Below are positions 6,659-15,347 of a DNA stretch of 31,371 nt, piece after piece (the stretch's first letter is position 1; every line of letters begins with the position of its first letter). Under the pieces are notes generated by a model. The model saw only the letters and a program-made list of their open reading frames with translations. It was not told the DNA's origin and did not search any database. The DNA lies in the NCBI GenBank assembly GCA_002338525.1, contig DDIM01000008.1, positions 74,689 through 106,059 on the forward strand, read 5' to 3'. The DNA comes from Micavibrio sp. UBA1850. Lineage in GTDB: Bacteria; Pseudomonadota; Alphaproteobacteria; Micavibrionales; Micavibrionaceae. The position numbers were made by a program, and so were the translations under genes.

Positions 6659-8503
6659 ATGAGTGCGCGTAAGCCTGGGCAAATGCACCCTGATGACATC
6701 AAAAACTTAATCATTTTTATCGTAGTCGCCGTAGCCCTTTGGGCCGCCTATGATGTTTTTGTAATGAAACCAAATGTTGCCGCACAAGAGGCGCGTATCG
6801 CACAAGAAAAGCGCCTTAACGCTAGCGAAGGCTTTGCACAGGGATCATCTGCTACGACTAACGAACTTGTTGACCAAAAGATGGATGGTGCGGCCATCGT
6901 TGCCAAAGAGCGCGTCTCAGGTACACGTGTTAAAATCGAAAATGATGAAATTTCAGGCTCTGTATCTCTTAAGGGAGGACGCCTTGACGACATATCATTG
7001 AAAAACCATTTTGAGACTTTGAAAAAAAATAAATATGTCACGCTATTTTCGCCCCCTAATAGCGAATATCCCTATTACGCCGAGACAGGTTGGGTGACAG
7101 GCGATACATCTATAGCACTTCCTAATAAAAATACTGTTTGGACATTATCTGAAGGTAGTGTGCTGAGCCCACAAACACCCGTTGTCATGACATGGACAAA
7201 CCCACAAAATGTAACGTTTGAGCGTCAATACAGCATTGATAATCATTTTATGATTACTGTAAATGAAACGGTTACGAATAATTCAGGTAAGGAAATAAAG
7301 CTCCACCCTTATTCTGCTGTGGCGCGCCGCGGTATGCCTAGCGACCGCGATAATAACATCATTGTTCACGATGGCCCGCTTGGCTATATAGGCGATGACC
7401 TTGAAGAGATGAATTACAAGGATCTCGGCGACAAACCGTCTTGGAACATTGTCTCTAAAGAAGGATGGATTGGCTTTGGTCAAAAATATTGGCTTGTGAG
7501 CCTCCTTCCAGATCAAAGCGAAGATAAAACATTCCGCTTTATTGAAAGAAAAAGCGGCAATTCAAATGTACGTCCCCTTTATCAAACTGATGTCATGGGC
7601 CAGCCACAAACAGTGCCTGTCGGACAAAAGATTACTAAAGAGCATAATATTTTTGCGGGTGTAAAAAATGTGCGTTTGCTTGATGAATACTCTGATAAAA
7701 TGGGCGTTAGACACTTTGATCTTGCCGTTGACTTTGGAATTTTATATTTCCTTACACGTCCTTTGCACTGGCTATTGATTTTATTTAATGGCTGGGTTGG
7801 TAACTTTGGTGTCGCCATCATTATGCTAACTGTGATCTTACGTATGGCTGTGTTCCCACTTGCCAACGCGTCATACCGCTCGTTTGCAAAGCTCAAAGTT
7901 ATTGCCCCACAAATGCAAGAACTAAAAGAGCAATACAAAGATGACCGCGCAGGTATGCAACAGGCTCTGATGAAGTTGTACCAAAAAGAAAAGGTCAATC
8001 CGATGGCAGGATGTCTGCCGATCTTGCTTCAAATTCCAATCTTTTTTGCGATGTACAAAGTTATTTATATTGCCGTTGAAATGCGCCACGCACCATTTTT
8101 TGGATGGATCCATGACTTGTCTGCGCCTGACCCAACATCAATATTCAACCTGTTTGGCTTGATTCCGTTCGATCCGCCATCATTTTTGATGATTGGTATT
8201 TGGCCGTGTCTCATGATCTTCTTTATGATCATGCAGCAACGCCTCAATCCACCACCACAAGACCCGACGCAAAAAATTATGATGGCATATTTTCCATACT
8301 TCATCGGATTTATTCTGTCAGGATTTGCATCTGGATTGGTTATCTATTGGACATTCAGCAACGCGTTTTCTGTGATCCAACAAGCCGTTATCATGAAAAT
8401 GATGGGCGTTCCTATCCACCTGTTTAGTAAAGACGACGGTCTTGCCGATGGTGAAGTTATTGAGAACGAGCCATTAAAAGACAAGAATAAAAAGGATAAG
8501 TAA
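6659..8503 (+). CDS. yidC: Membrane protein insertase YidC
   Basis: A 614-residue insertase. The start at 6659 has AAGGA about 8 bases upstream and gives MSARKPGQMHPDDIKN before the first transmembrane helix (about 17-34). An open frame from 6566 overlapping yidD is not used. A large periplasmic beta domain follows, ending near RPLYQTDVMGQP. The C-terminal 60KD-IMP domain has GNFGVAIIMLTVILRMAVFPL with the functional Arg, a cytoplasmic coiled-coil region (KVIAPQMQELKEQYKDDR), NPMAGCLPILLQIPIFFAMYKV and a last helix before MKMMG. YidC inserts and folds inner-membrane proteins alone or with SecYEG. The tail is short and charged. The length fits Gram-negative YidC with a periplasmic domain. Confidence 0.97.
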   Translation: MSARKPGQMHPDDIKNLIIFIVVAVALWAAYDVFVMKPNVAAQEARIAQEKRLNASEGFAQGSSATTNELVDQKMDGAAIVAKERVSGTRVKIENDEISGSVSLKGGRLDDISLKNHFETLKKNKYVTLFSPPNSEYPYYAETGWVTGDTSIALPNKNTVWTLSEGSVLSPQTPVVMTWTNPQNVTFERQYSIDNHFMITVNETVTNNSGKEIKLHPYSAVARRGMPSDRDNNIIVHDGPLGYIGDDLEEMNYKDLGDKPSWNIVSKEGWIGFGQKYWLVSLLPDQSEDKTFRFIERKSGNSNVRPLYQTDVMGQPQTVPVGQKITKEHNIFAGVKNVRLLDEYSDKMGVRHFDLAVDFGILYFLTRPLHWLLILFNGWVGNFGVAIIMLTVILRMAVFPLANASYRSFAKLKVIAPQMQELKEQYKDDRAGMQQALMKLYQKEKVNPMAGCLPILLQIPIFFAMYKVIYIAVEMRHAPFFGWIHDLSAPDPTSIFNLFGLIPFDPPSFLMIGIWPCLMIFFMIMQQRLNPPPQDPTQKIMMAYFPYFIGFILSGFASGLVIYWTFSNAFSVIQQAVIMKMMGVPIHLFSKDDGLADGEVIENEPLKDKNKKDK

Positions 8504-8507
8504 CCCT

Positions 8508-9137
8508 ATGGAGGATATAGACCCTTCTGAAATTGAGGCCGCACGCAAATTATTTGCAGGATCTTGTGAATTTGTTCTTGGGGTTGCTGCGTTGAAGCAA
8601 CTGCCTGAGCCGAATATGTCGGAAGTGGCATTTATCGGGCGGTCAAATGTTGGTAAATCATCGTTGATCAATGCGCTCACGGGGCGTAAAGATTTGGCAC
8701 GTACATCCAACACTCCAGGTCGTACGCAACAGCTCAACTTCTTCAATCTTGGCGAACAGATGTATATTGTTGACCTTCCAGGGTATGGCTACGCCAAAGT
8801 GTCAAAGTCGCAGGTGCAGGACTGGACGAAACTGATGAAAAACTACCTTCGAGGACGTCCTAATTTGCGATGTGTTTTTGTACTTGTCGATTCTCGACAC
8901 GGCCTTAAGCCAACCGATATTGAAATGATGAAGATGTTAGATGAAACGGCTGTGAACTACCGAGTCGTTCTGACTAAGTGTGACAAACAAAAGACCGAGC
9001 AGCTAGCAAAAACAGAAGCACAAATTCTCGACACACTTAAAAAACATGCCGCAGCCCAACCGACCATTGCCAAAACCAGCGCATGGAAAAAATATGGTCT
9101 TGATGAACTTCACGTTCAGATTATGAGACTTATATAA
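8508..9137 (+). CDS. engB: Ribosome biogenesis GTP-binding protein EngB (YihA/YsxC)
   Basis: A 209-residue TRAFAC GTPase. G1 is GRSNVGKSS (44-52), the G2 region SNTPGRTQQLNFF (68-80) is typical of EngB, G3 is DLPGYG (89-94), G4 is TKCD (156-159) and the G5 region is TSAWK near residue 193. EngB is usually essential and acts in late 50S subunit assembly. It starts 4 bases after the yidC stop, so the two are almost certainly cotranscribed; this yidC-engB order is common in Alphaproteobacteria, where argB often follows, but here it does not. The gene ends 20 bases before a convergent gene and no hairpin terminator is obvious. Confidence 0.96.
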   Translation: MEDIDPSEIEAARKLFAGSCEFVLGVAALKQLPEPNMSEVAFIGRSNVGKSSLINALTGRKDLARTSNTPGRTQQLNFFNLGEQMYIVDLPGYGYAKVSKSQVQDWTKLMKNYLRGRPNLRCVFVLVDSRHGLKPTDIEMMKMLDETAVNYRVVLTKCDKQKTEQLAKTEAQILDTLKKHAAAQPTIAKTSAWKKYGLDELHVQIMRLI

Positions 9138-9157
9138 AAGCTATTATAATTTGAGGG

Positions 9158-9817
9158 TTACTGTGCGGCCACGATTGTGTAAAAAGACCACGCATTTACA
9201 GACACATTACTTACACACAATGAGGCATACCCTTCGCAATCACTGCATGCCGTCTCATCTAAATCTGATTCTGCGTTACCTGCAACGAGTATATTAGAGA
9301 GACTATCATTTAGAGCCGGTATTGTACGAGACCCTGTAATAACTTTATTAATCTCTTCACACGTACTTTTCGCTATTTGATGCGCGGTCAAAATTACATC
9401 CATTTTCGTAGTCGGCGTCCACTCTACATTATTAAATCTGTCTAAATACCAATCAGCCGGTGTGGTAGCAGAAACTTGTGCAATCACCCCTTCTGGTAGC
9501 CTTTTTAAATTCACGCCACCCCCGTCTGGATGAAAGACTTTATAAATATCTGATCCCGTTTCAAAATCCGTATCATCTGGTAATACAAAGTCAAGATCAT
9601 CTATCTCTGCACCGCTATATAGCATCTGGCTAATCGCGGATTCGACTTCGGCTGCATATGACATGAGTTGAGAGGCATAAATTTCTGTTTGTGCGCGTGT
9701 CAATTCGTTCGACTCACCATCTTGTACAGATCGTGAAAGCGTGAATGTAAGAGCCGCAAACAATGCCACAGCAATTAAAATAATAACAACGGCATTTCCA
9801 CCTTGGTTTTTCATCAT
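9158..9817 (-). CDS. Pilin-like single-pass membrane protein, unknown function
   Basis: A 219-residue protein not assigned to a named family. After a short polar stretch (MMKNQGGN), residues 9-27 form one hydrophobic helix (AVVIILIAVALFAALTF) followed by a helical region rich in Glu, Gln and Ala. This layout resembles type IV pilins and pseudopilins, but the usual G/A-FTLIE cleavage site is absent; GGNAV is a poor substitute. The remaining domain should be periplasmic and has four cysteines (153, 191, 194, 201), enough for two disulfides. It stands alone, convergent with engB and divergent from rmuC; no pilus assembly gene is nearby. It could equally be a plain membrane-anchored envelope protein. 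Confidence 0.7.
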   Translation of the reverse strand: MMKNQGGNAVVIILIAVALFAALTFTLSRSVQDGESNELTRAQTEIYASQLMSYAAEVESAISQMLYSGAEIDDLDFVLPDDTDFETGSDIYKVFHPDGGGVNLKRLPEGVIAQVSATTPADWYLDRFNNVEWTPTTKMDVILTAHQIAKSTCEEINKVITGSRTIPALNDSLSNILVAGNAESDLDETACSDCEGYASLCVSNVSVNAWSFYTIVAAQ

Positions 9818-9875
9818 GTCTATAAGTATATCACGGGCATTGTATTCTCGTCACCCCTTATGCGATAGTTAAGAT

Positions 9876-11111
9876 ATGGATATTTTAAAGACTTTATTTG
9901 ATACACAATTGCAAGGGTTGTTGATTGGGGGGGCGGCTGGATTTTTGGTTGCTGCCGTTATCTTTATGCGATGGGTGCTACGCCTTGAACGCGAAAAGGC
10001 GCAGGCCGTTCAACAGCTAGACACTATGGGACAGACATTTGATGGCTTGGCGCAAGAAGCCTTGCGTAAAAGTAACGAGCAATTTTTACAGTTGGCACAA
10101 GAAAAACTCGCACAAAGCCAAAGCCACAGTGCGCACGAGCTTGAAAAGCGCCAAAAAGCAATTTCTGATCTTATAGATCCTGTAAACAAAACCCTTTCTA
10201 CGATGGATGCCAAACTATCCGAGTTGGAAAAAGTGCGCGCGCATGCCTACACAGAACTAAGAACACAGATTTCTGGCATGAACGAAGATCAGGCCCGCCT
10301 TCGTCAAGAAACATCTTCCTTGGTGCAAGCGCTACGATCGCCCTCGGCACGTGGTCAATGGGGCGAGATGCAATTAAAACGCTGTTTAGAGATGGCAGGC
10401 ATGGTTGAAGGAGTTCATTTTCATCAGCAGGTAAGCGTTGGCGGGGCACGTCCTGACGTTGTCATTGAGCTTCCTGGACAAAAACAAATTATTATTGATT
10501 CAAAAGCGCCGATTGACGCCTACCTAAACGCCTTTAAAGATGATTTGAGCGAAAATGAACGTATGGGCCACCTCGACGCGCATGCTCGTCATGTTAAAGA
10601 CCACCTTAAAAAATTGGGCGCCAAATCATATTGGGAAAGTTTCGACAGCCCCGAGTTTGTAATTATGTTTTTGCCAGGTGAGAGTTATTTTTCAGCGGCA
10701 CTTGAGCGTGACCCGTCATTGATTGAGGCTGGCGTTGAACAAAAGGTTATTCCAGCATCGCCAACCACACTCATATCATTATGTAAGGCCGTTATGTATG
10801 GATGGTCACAAGAAAAGCTAGCCGACAGTGCGCGTGAAATTTCAGAACTTGGGCAAGAGCTTTACAAGCGCGTGTCCGTATTTGGCGGACATATGGATAA
10901 TGTTGGTAAAGGCTTGGAACGTGCGATCACAAGTTACAACCAAGCCATTGGCTCATTAGAAAGTAATGTATTGCCTCAGGCCCGCCGTTTCAAAGATTAC
11001 AATGTCGCTCAGGGCAGCAAGGATATAGACCCCGTCAAGCTGGTTGAAACAACTGCACGCGATCTCTCATCTCCAGAACTGAGAGACAGTAAAAAGTTAT
11101 CAAGCAAGTAG
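9876..11111 (+). CDS. rmuC: DNA recombination protein RmuC
   Basis: A 411-residue RmuC. The N-terminus has one hydrophobic segment (about 14-33) and then a long coiled coil (about 38-150, with repeated Glu/Gln/Ala heptads). The nuclease-like core begins at RGQWGEMQLKRCLEMAGM and includes PDVVIELPGQKQIIIDSKAP, the PD-(D/E)XK-type centre (Asp, then Asp-Ser-Lys). E. coli RmuC limits recombination at inverted repeats; its biochemistry is poorly known. The protein is membrane anchored with the coiled coil in the cytoplasm. It is a single-gene unit between a divergent pilin-like gene (58 bases away) and convergent mltA (12 bases away). Confidence 0.93.
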   Translation: MDILKTLFDTQLQGLLIGGAAGFLVAAVIFMRWVLRLEREKAQAVQQLDTMGQTFDGLAQEALRKSNEQFLQLAQEKLAQSQSHSAHELEKRQKAISDLIDPVNKTLSTMDAKLSELEKVRAHAYTELRTQISGMNEDQARLRQETSSLVQALRSPSARGQWGEMQLKRCLEMAGMVEGVHFHQQVSVGGARPDVVIELPGQKQIIIDSKAPIDAYLNAFKDDLSENERMGHLDAHARHVKDHLKKLGAKSYWESFDSPEFVIMFLPGESYFSAALERDPSLIEAGVEQKVIPASPTTLISLCKAVMYGWSQEKLADSAREISELGQELYKRVSVFGGHMDNVGKGLERAITSYNQAIGSLESNVLPQARRFKDYNVAQGSKDIDPVKLVETTARDLSSPELRDSKKLSSK

Positions 11112-11123
11112 TAACATTTCGTT

Positions 11124-12290
11124 TTATTTCGGAACCATGACGGTCATAGACCCACGCGAAACCATAACGCCTGCTTGCGTCTCTGCATAATCTCCGTAGC
11201 CCCAGAAAAAGTCTCCGCGTACAGCGCCTTTAATCGCGCCGCCGGTGTCTTGTGCCACCATCATGCGTTGCAAGCGCGCATCTTCATTTTGTGGGTCTTC
11301 AACATCCAACCATACAGGCAAGCCATAGGGGTAAAGTCCACGGTCAACTGCCAATGAATGTTGCGGTGTCAACGTCACACCTTCTGCGCCAACGGGCCCT
11401 TCTTTATCTTGTTTTGTGAAAAACACGTAAGAGCGATTTTCGTTCATAATTGTTTGAGCCTGATCAGGATTTTGCTCTAACCATGTACGAATTGTTTGCA
11501 TAGACACATTGTCTTTTGTCAGCTCGCCCATTTCGATCAGAACGCGCCCTATGGCGGTATATTCATGTCCATTTTGACCGGCATAACCAACACGCTGGAT
11601 ACTACCATCTGCCATTTTCACCACACCAGAGCCTTGAATTTCCAAGAAAAAGGCATCGACAGGGCTATCAACCCACATCAATGTTTTATCGACGCTAAGC
11701 GGCATTTTTTCAGCGACAATTTCGGCACGATCTTCATATGGCTTTAGTTTATTGCCCACGACTCGGCCTGCAATACGCTTGCCCCGCAAATCTTGGCGGA
11801 ATGACCCTAAATCAACGCTTATCAAGTCTTTTGGCAATGCCCTTAATGGCACGTTATAGCGCTCTGTTTGCATCATAGAGCCATTGAGAGAGGCCTCATA
11901 ATATCCTGTAAACAAACCCTCAGTATCACCTGATTTGGTTGAGGCGATCATAGGTGTGAAGTTCTGTTCGATCCACGGTTTGATGTTTTGTGCGGGAAGA
12001 TTTGCACATTTTTCCTGCCACGCGCCAAACTTGCCCCATTCTGGCTCTTGTCCAAAGTCCATGTGAGGGTCTTTTTTCATAATGCGATTTTCACATGATT
12101 TTTTAAACGCATTAACAAATCCCTTGAGGCTCTCGTCATTTTGAAATTGCCAATTATCAATATTTGCAAAAGTTTGCGGTTGAAGGCTGTAGCCACTTTC
12201 TTCAGTGACTGTAGGCTCTGTTACCGTTTCACAATTTGCTAACGTCAATAGCGCAAGTGCGGATACGAATGTTTTAAGTGTAAATTTCAT
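11124..12290 (-). CDS. mltA: Murein transglycosylase A (MltA)
   Basis: A 388-residue lytic transglycosylase. Residues 1-20 form a signal peptide ending LTLANC, a lipobox with Asn rather than Gly/Ala/Ser at -1, so outer-membrane lipoprotein status is likely but not certain. The MltA domain is seen in GLFTGYYEASLNGS, and the C-terminal 3D domain (MVAQDTGGAIKGAVRGDFFWG, with Asp348 and Asp360) holds the probable catalytic aspartate. It cleaves the MurNAc-GlcNAc bond to give 1,6-anhydro-muropeptides in the periplasm. The start codon overlaps the stop of the Tim44-domain gene (TAATG), so the two are translationally coupled, an order common in Alphaproteobacteria. Confidence 0.95.
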   Translation of the reverse strand: MKFTLKTFVSALALLTLANCETVTEPTVTEESGYSLQPQTFANIDNWQFQNDESLKGFVNAFKKSCENRIMKKDPHMDFGQEPEWGKFGAWQEKCANLPAQNIKPWIEQNFTPMIASTKSGDTEGLFTGYYEASLNGSMMQTERYNVPLRALPKDLISVDLGSFRQDLRGKRIAGRVVGNKLKPYEDRAEIVAEKMPLSVDKTLMWVDSPVDAFFLEIQGSGVVKMADGSIQRVGYAGQNGHEYTAIGRVLIEMGELTKDNVSMQTIRTWLEQNPDQAQTIMNENRSYVFFTKQDKEGPVGAEGVTLTPQHSLAVDRGLYPYGLPVWLDVEDPQNEDARLQRMMVAQDTGGAIKGAVRGDFFWGYGDYAETQAGVMVSRGSMTVMVPK

Positions 12291-13015
12291 TATTTAGCAT
12301 CTGGAATAGGGGTTTTGTGATCTTCTGGTTCGCCGTCACGTGTCTCAAACACTTTCCAAGTAGGATCTTTTGCTTTCATGTCACGGCCAAAAACCCAAAT
12401 GTCGCACATCTCAGTGATACGATCAGGGTCACCCGCAATAATTTCGCCCTCTTTATCGCGTATGACGGCCGTCTCTTCGGCCGTAAACTGGAATGAAATA
12501 TAAGCCATATTCCCATCAATCATGGTTTCGACAATTTTAGCCGATTTAATCGCATGGATTTCTGTTTCAACGCTTTGGCCTTCTGCTTCACGCGCCTTCA
12601 ATGCAGCATCAAAGCCTTCATAAACAGAGCCGTTCAAAAGAGCTTGCAAGATATCGCGGTCGCCATCAGCAAACCCCTCAACCACCATAACAAACGCATC
12701 CTTTGCATTTTCAACAAAAGTTTGGGGGTCGAATGTTGGATCCTTTTTAATGATTTCAATCATACCGTCTTCAGCAATTTTATTGTCAAAGACCATGTTT
12801 TTAGGCAGCTCGATCACGCCGTTATTTTGTTGCATTTGCATGGCAGCAGGCGAGGCGCCTTTCATGCTGTTTTCCGCCATTTTTTGACTTTGATCGAAAG
12901 GATTTGGCCTTTGGCGTTCATCACCGCTTCGTGTGCCAATTGTGTTTTTTAGCCAAAACACCAATCCAACGGCGATTAGGATATAAAGAAGCAAGTCTGC
13001 TGGGATACCATTCAT
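12290..13015 (-). CDS. Tim44-domain protein (TimA-like)
   Basis: A 241-residue protein with an N-terminal transmembrane helix (about 7-23), a low-complexity linker, and a C-terminal Tim44/NTF2-like domain from about residue 85 (FDPQTFVENAKDAFVMVVEGFADGDRDILQALLN). This domain is homologous to the mitochondrial import component Tim44. Alphaproteobacterial versions such as TimA are inner-membrane associated, but their function is unsettled. It is divergent from secB with 183 bases between and coupled to mltA downstream, which places it in an envelope or export context. AAAGG about 10 bases before the ATG is a possible ribosome site. Confidence 0.9.
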   Translation of the reverse strand: MNGIPADLLLYILIAVGLVFWLKNTIGTRSGDERQRPNPFDQSQKMAENSMKGASPAAMQMQQNNGVIELPKNMVFDNKIAEDGMIEIIKKDPTFDPQTFVENAKDAFVMVVEGFADGDRDILQALLNGSVYEGFDAALKAREAEGQSVETEIHAIKSAKIVETMIDGNMAYISFQFTAEETAVIRDKEGEIIAGDPDRITEMCDIWVFGRDMKAKDPTWKVFETRDGEPEDHKTPIPDAK

Positions 13016-13041
13016 AAAAAATACCTTTTGTTATACCCTAC

Positions 13042-13072
13042 ATTATATGGACTATAATCTATGATTTTTCAA
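13042..13072 (-). promoter_or_regulatory. Possible promoter of the Tim44-domain/mltA operon
   Basis: On the minus strand TTGAAA (13072-13067) is followed by a perfect TATAAT (13047-13042). The 19-base spacing is longer than ideal. Transcription would start near 13035, about 20 bases before the ATG at 13015. Both boxes are seen directly; function is inferred. Confidence 0.4.
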
Positions 13073-13105
13073 GGTGTAGCCTGTGATAAACAGCCAATGT
13101 AACGC

Positions 13106-13133
13106 TTGAAATCAATGAAACTGTGTGTATGGT
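13106..13133 (+). promoter_or_regulatory. Possible secB-pheS promoter
   Basis: TTGAAA (13106-13111) and TATGGT (13128-13133) are separated by 16 bases, with TG repeats just before the -10 that may act as an extended element. It would give a leader of about 60 bases before secB. The -10 is weak, so confidence is low. Confidence 0.3.
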
Positions 13134-13198
13134 AATGGAAGTGAACGAAAGCAATATAAAAGATTTATTGCTGAATTAAAAAACATACTGGATTTATT

Positions 13199-13744
13199 AT
13201 GGCAGACAAAAACACAAACTCAAATGGTAATGCAGATACACAAGCAGAGGGCGCGCAAACAATGCAAAACCTTCCCCTTCGCGTTCATGCACAATACATC
13301 CGTGATGTTTCATTTGAAAACCCAAATGCGCCAGAAACTTTGAAAGCAGGACTTGAAGCCCCAAAAATGGATATTGGCTTTAATATGGATGCGCGCAATG
13401 TTCAAGACACGGATGCTAAGGGCATATATGAAGTTGCGCTTAAGGTGACAGTAAATGCCACACGAGACGAAAAGACTGTTTTTATTGCTGAGGTTGAATA
13501 TGGCGCGGTTGTAGAGCTTAGCCAAGTACCAGAAGAAAAGCATCACCCATTATTGCTAATCGAAGTTCCTCGCATGATGTTCCCTTATGTTCGCCAAATC
13601 ATGTCAGATCTAACGCAAAATGGTGGGTATCCACCGCTTATGCTCAACCCTGTTGATTTTGGGCAAATTTACATGCAACGTTTTGCAAAGCAAAATACGA
13701 CAACTGACAAAAATACAGACACAGAAACAAAGAAATCAGCATAA
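13199..13744 (+). CDS. secB: Protein-export chaperone SecB
   Basis: A 181-residue SecB. After a polar Asn/Gln-rich N-terminal extension of about 20 residues, the core starts PLRVHAQYIRDVSFENPNAP. It continues through EKTVFIAEVEYGAVVEL and HHPLLLIEVPRMMFPYVRQI to GGYPPLMLNPVDFGQIYMQR, all highly conserved SecB features. The tetramer keeps preproteins unfolded and hands them to SecA. The C-terminal tail is Thr/Lys-rich and polar. SecB is found mainly in Proteobacteria; here it sits divergent from the Tim44-domain gene. pheS follows 4 bases downstream. No strong Shine-Dalgarno precedes the ATG. Confidence 0.96.
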   Translation: MADKNTNSNGNADTQAEGAQTMQNLPLRVHAQYIRDVSFENPNAPETLKAGLEAPKMDIGFNMDARNVQDTDAKGIYEVALKVTVNATRDEKTVFIAEVEYGAVVELSQVPEEKHHPLLLIEVPRMMFPYVRQIMSDLTQNGGYPPLMLNPVDFGQIYMQRFAKQNTTTDKNTDTETKKSA

Positions 13745-13748
13745 TATA

Positions 13749-14822
13749 ATGAACACAGCAGATTTAAAGCAAGAGATCACATCATTGATTGAAGGCGCCA
13801 ATGACATGGCGTCCCTTGAAGAAGTTCGTGTAACAGCCCTTGGAAAAAAAGGCAAAATCACGGGTATGATGAAAAATTTAGGTCAAATGGACCCTGAGCA
13901 GCGCAAAACAGCTGGGCAAGAGCTCAATATCCTAAAAACAGAGATTGCATCTCTTATTGAAAGCCAAGCTAAAATGCTTAAGAAACAGGCATTGGATGAG
14001 CGTCTGGCAACTGAAAAACTAGATATGACATTGACACCTCGCCCTGAAATGCAAGGCAAGGTTCATCCTATTTCACAAACAATGGAAGAGCTTGTGACGA
14101 TCTTTGGCGAGATGGGTTTTTCACTGCAAGAAGGCCCTGACATTGAAGATGACTATCATAATTTCAGTGCGTTAAACTTCCCCGTAGGTCACCCTGCGCG
14201 TGAAATGCATGACACGTTTTACCTGCCAGACGACCCATCAGAGACGGGGGAAGCGGCAAAAAAGGTTTTACGTACACATACATCATCTGTGCAAATTCGT
14301 TCAATGGCAAACGCTAAGCCTCCTGTTAAAATGATTTGTATGGGGCGTACATACCGATCTGACTACGATATCACACATACACCCATGTTTCACCAGTGCG
14401 AGGGCCTTATGATTGATAAGGAAACGCATATGGGACATCTAAAAGGGTGCCTGATGGATTTTGTGCGTCGTTTCTTCGAAATTGATGATTTGCCAACGCA
14501 ATTCCGTCCTAGTTTTTTCCCGTTTACTGAGCCAAGTGCTGAAATGGATATTGGTTGTTCACGTAAAGATGGCGGATTAAAAATTGGTGCAGGCGATAGC
14601 TGGCTTGAAGTTTTAGGATGTGGCATGGTTCACCCTAATGTTATTAAGAACTTTGGCCTCGATCCTGATGAGTATCAAGGATTCGCATTTGGTATGGGCA
14701 TTGAACGCCTTGCTATGCTTAAGTATGGTATTCCGGATTTAAGAACATTCTTTGAAGGTGATACGAGATGGCTTGACCATTATGGTTTTGATGCCATGGC
14801 GCGCCCCAATAGAGCTTACTAA
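13749..14822 (+). CDS. pheS: Phenylalanine--tRNA ligase alpha subunit
   Basis: A 357-residue class II synthetase subunit. The N-terminal coiled-coil arm (1-90) binds tRNA-Phe. The catalytic domain shows GHPAREMHDTFYL (147-159), motif 2 region MGRTYRSDYDITHTPMFHQCEG, FPFTEPSAEMDIGC and motif 3 GFAFGMGIERLAML. The enzyme works as an alpha2-beta2 tetramer with PheT to make Phe-tRNA. The start at 13749 is 4 bases after secB stop; a longer open frame from 13620 runs inside secB and is not needed. Unusually, no pheT follows: the next gene is an oppositely oriented regulator only 40 bases away, so the beta subunit must be elsewhere. Confidence 0.96.
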   Translation: MNTADLKQEITSLIEGANDMASLEEVRVTALGKKGKITGMMKNLGQMDPEQRKTAGQELNILKTEIASLIESQAKMLKKQALDERLATEKLDMTLTPRPEMQGKVHPISQTMEELVTIFGEMGFSLQEGPDIEDDYHNFSALNFPVGHPAREMHDTFYLPDDPSETGEAAKKVLRTHTSSVQIRSMANAKPPVKMICMGRTYRSDYDITHTPMFHQCEGLMIDKETHMGHLKGCLMDFVRRFFEIDDLPTQFRPSFFPFTEPSAEMDIGCSRKDGGLKIGAGDSWLEVLGCGMVHPNVIKNFGLDPDEYQGFAFGMGIERLAMLKYGIPDLRTFFEGDTRWLDHYGFDAMARPNRAY

Positions 14823-14862
14823 CCTCAATTCACTTTACTCTTTTTCAGATTTAATCGTGAGT

Positions 14863-15189
14863 TTACGTTGAAGGATCTTCAATCTCTTCATGATCTTCAT
14901 CGCAAAACGCGTCTGCGAGCGCCCCCATCACCAGATGAACAGGCTTGCAATCAGTAGAGTAATATATTGTTTGCGCTTGGCGGCGCGTCTCAACCAAACC
15001 ATCTTGTCGCAATTTAGCCAGATGCTGTGACAACGCAGATTGGCTTAGTCCTGATATTTCCTCAAGCTCGCCTACACATTTTTCTCCACGACACAAACTA
15101 CACATTATTATGAGGCGGTTTTTGTTAGCGAGTGCCTTTAAGAGGGACTCAGCCTTTTCGGCTTTATTTTCTATATTATTGATATTCAT
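14863..15189 (-). CDS. ArsR-family regulator of the BigR/SqrR (persulfide-sensor) type
   Basis: A 108-residue winged helix-turn-helix repressor. KALANKNRLIIMC opens the DNA-binding domain, LEEISGLSQSALSQHLAKL (42-60) is the HTH, and GLVETRRQAQTIYYS is the wing. The CXC metal site (ELCVCDL) of arsenic/cadmium ArsR proteins is missing. Instead Cys30, at the end of the second helix, and Cys96, in the last helix (LADAFC), fall where BigR and SqrR keep their reactive pair, which forms a tetrasulfide link with hydrogen persulfide. Three more cysteines (33, 38, 81) are present. The tail is acidic. No sulfide oxidation gene is adjacent, so its targets are unknown. Confidence 0.85.
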   Translation of the reverse strand: MNINNIENKAEKAESLLKALANKNRLIIMCSLCRGEKCVGELEEISGLSQSALSQHLAKLRQDGLVETRRQAQTIYYSTDCKPVHLVMGALADAFCDEDHEEIEDPST

Positions 15190-15347
15190 GTTTCGTCGGT
15201 GCTTGCTGTCTAAAAGTCTAAAGTTTTTAAATACGCAGTAGAGTTTATAGCTAAGCTGTTTTTTATGTATTGCCCCTAAACATCACACAAAACTGTCTAT
15301 ATCTCTTGCCAGCAGACTACCCCTTTAGTATGCAGTTTAAGGCTGGT

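Noticed and set aside
13125..13343. Small plus-strand frame overlapping the start of secB
   Set aside because: It overlaps secB in another frame, has no ribosome site and no protein-like features.
13620..13748. Extended pheS start inside secB
   Set aside because: The added residues are secB read in another frame; MNTADLKQEI from 13749 is the normal PheS N-terminus.
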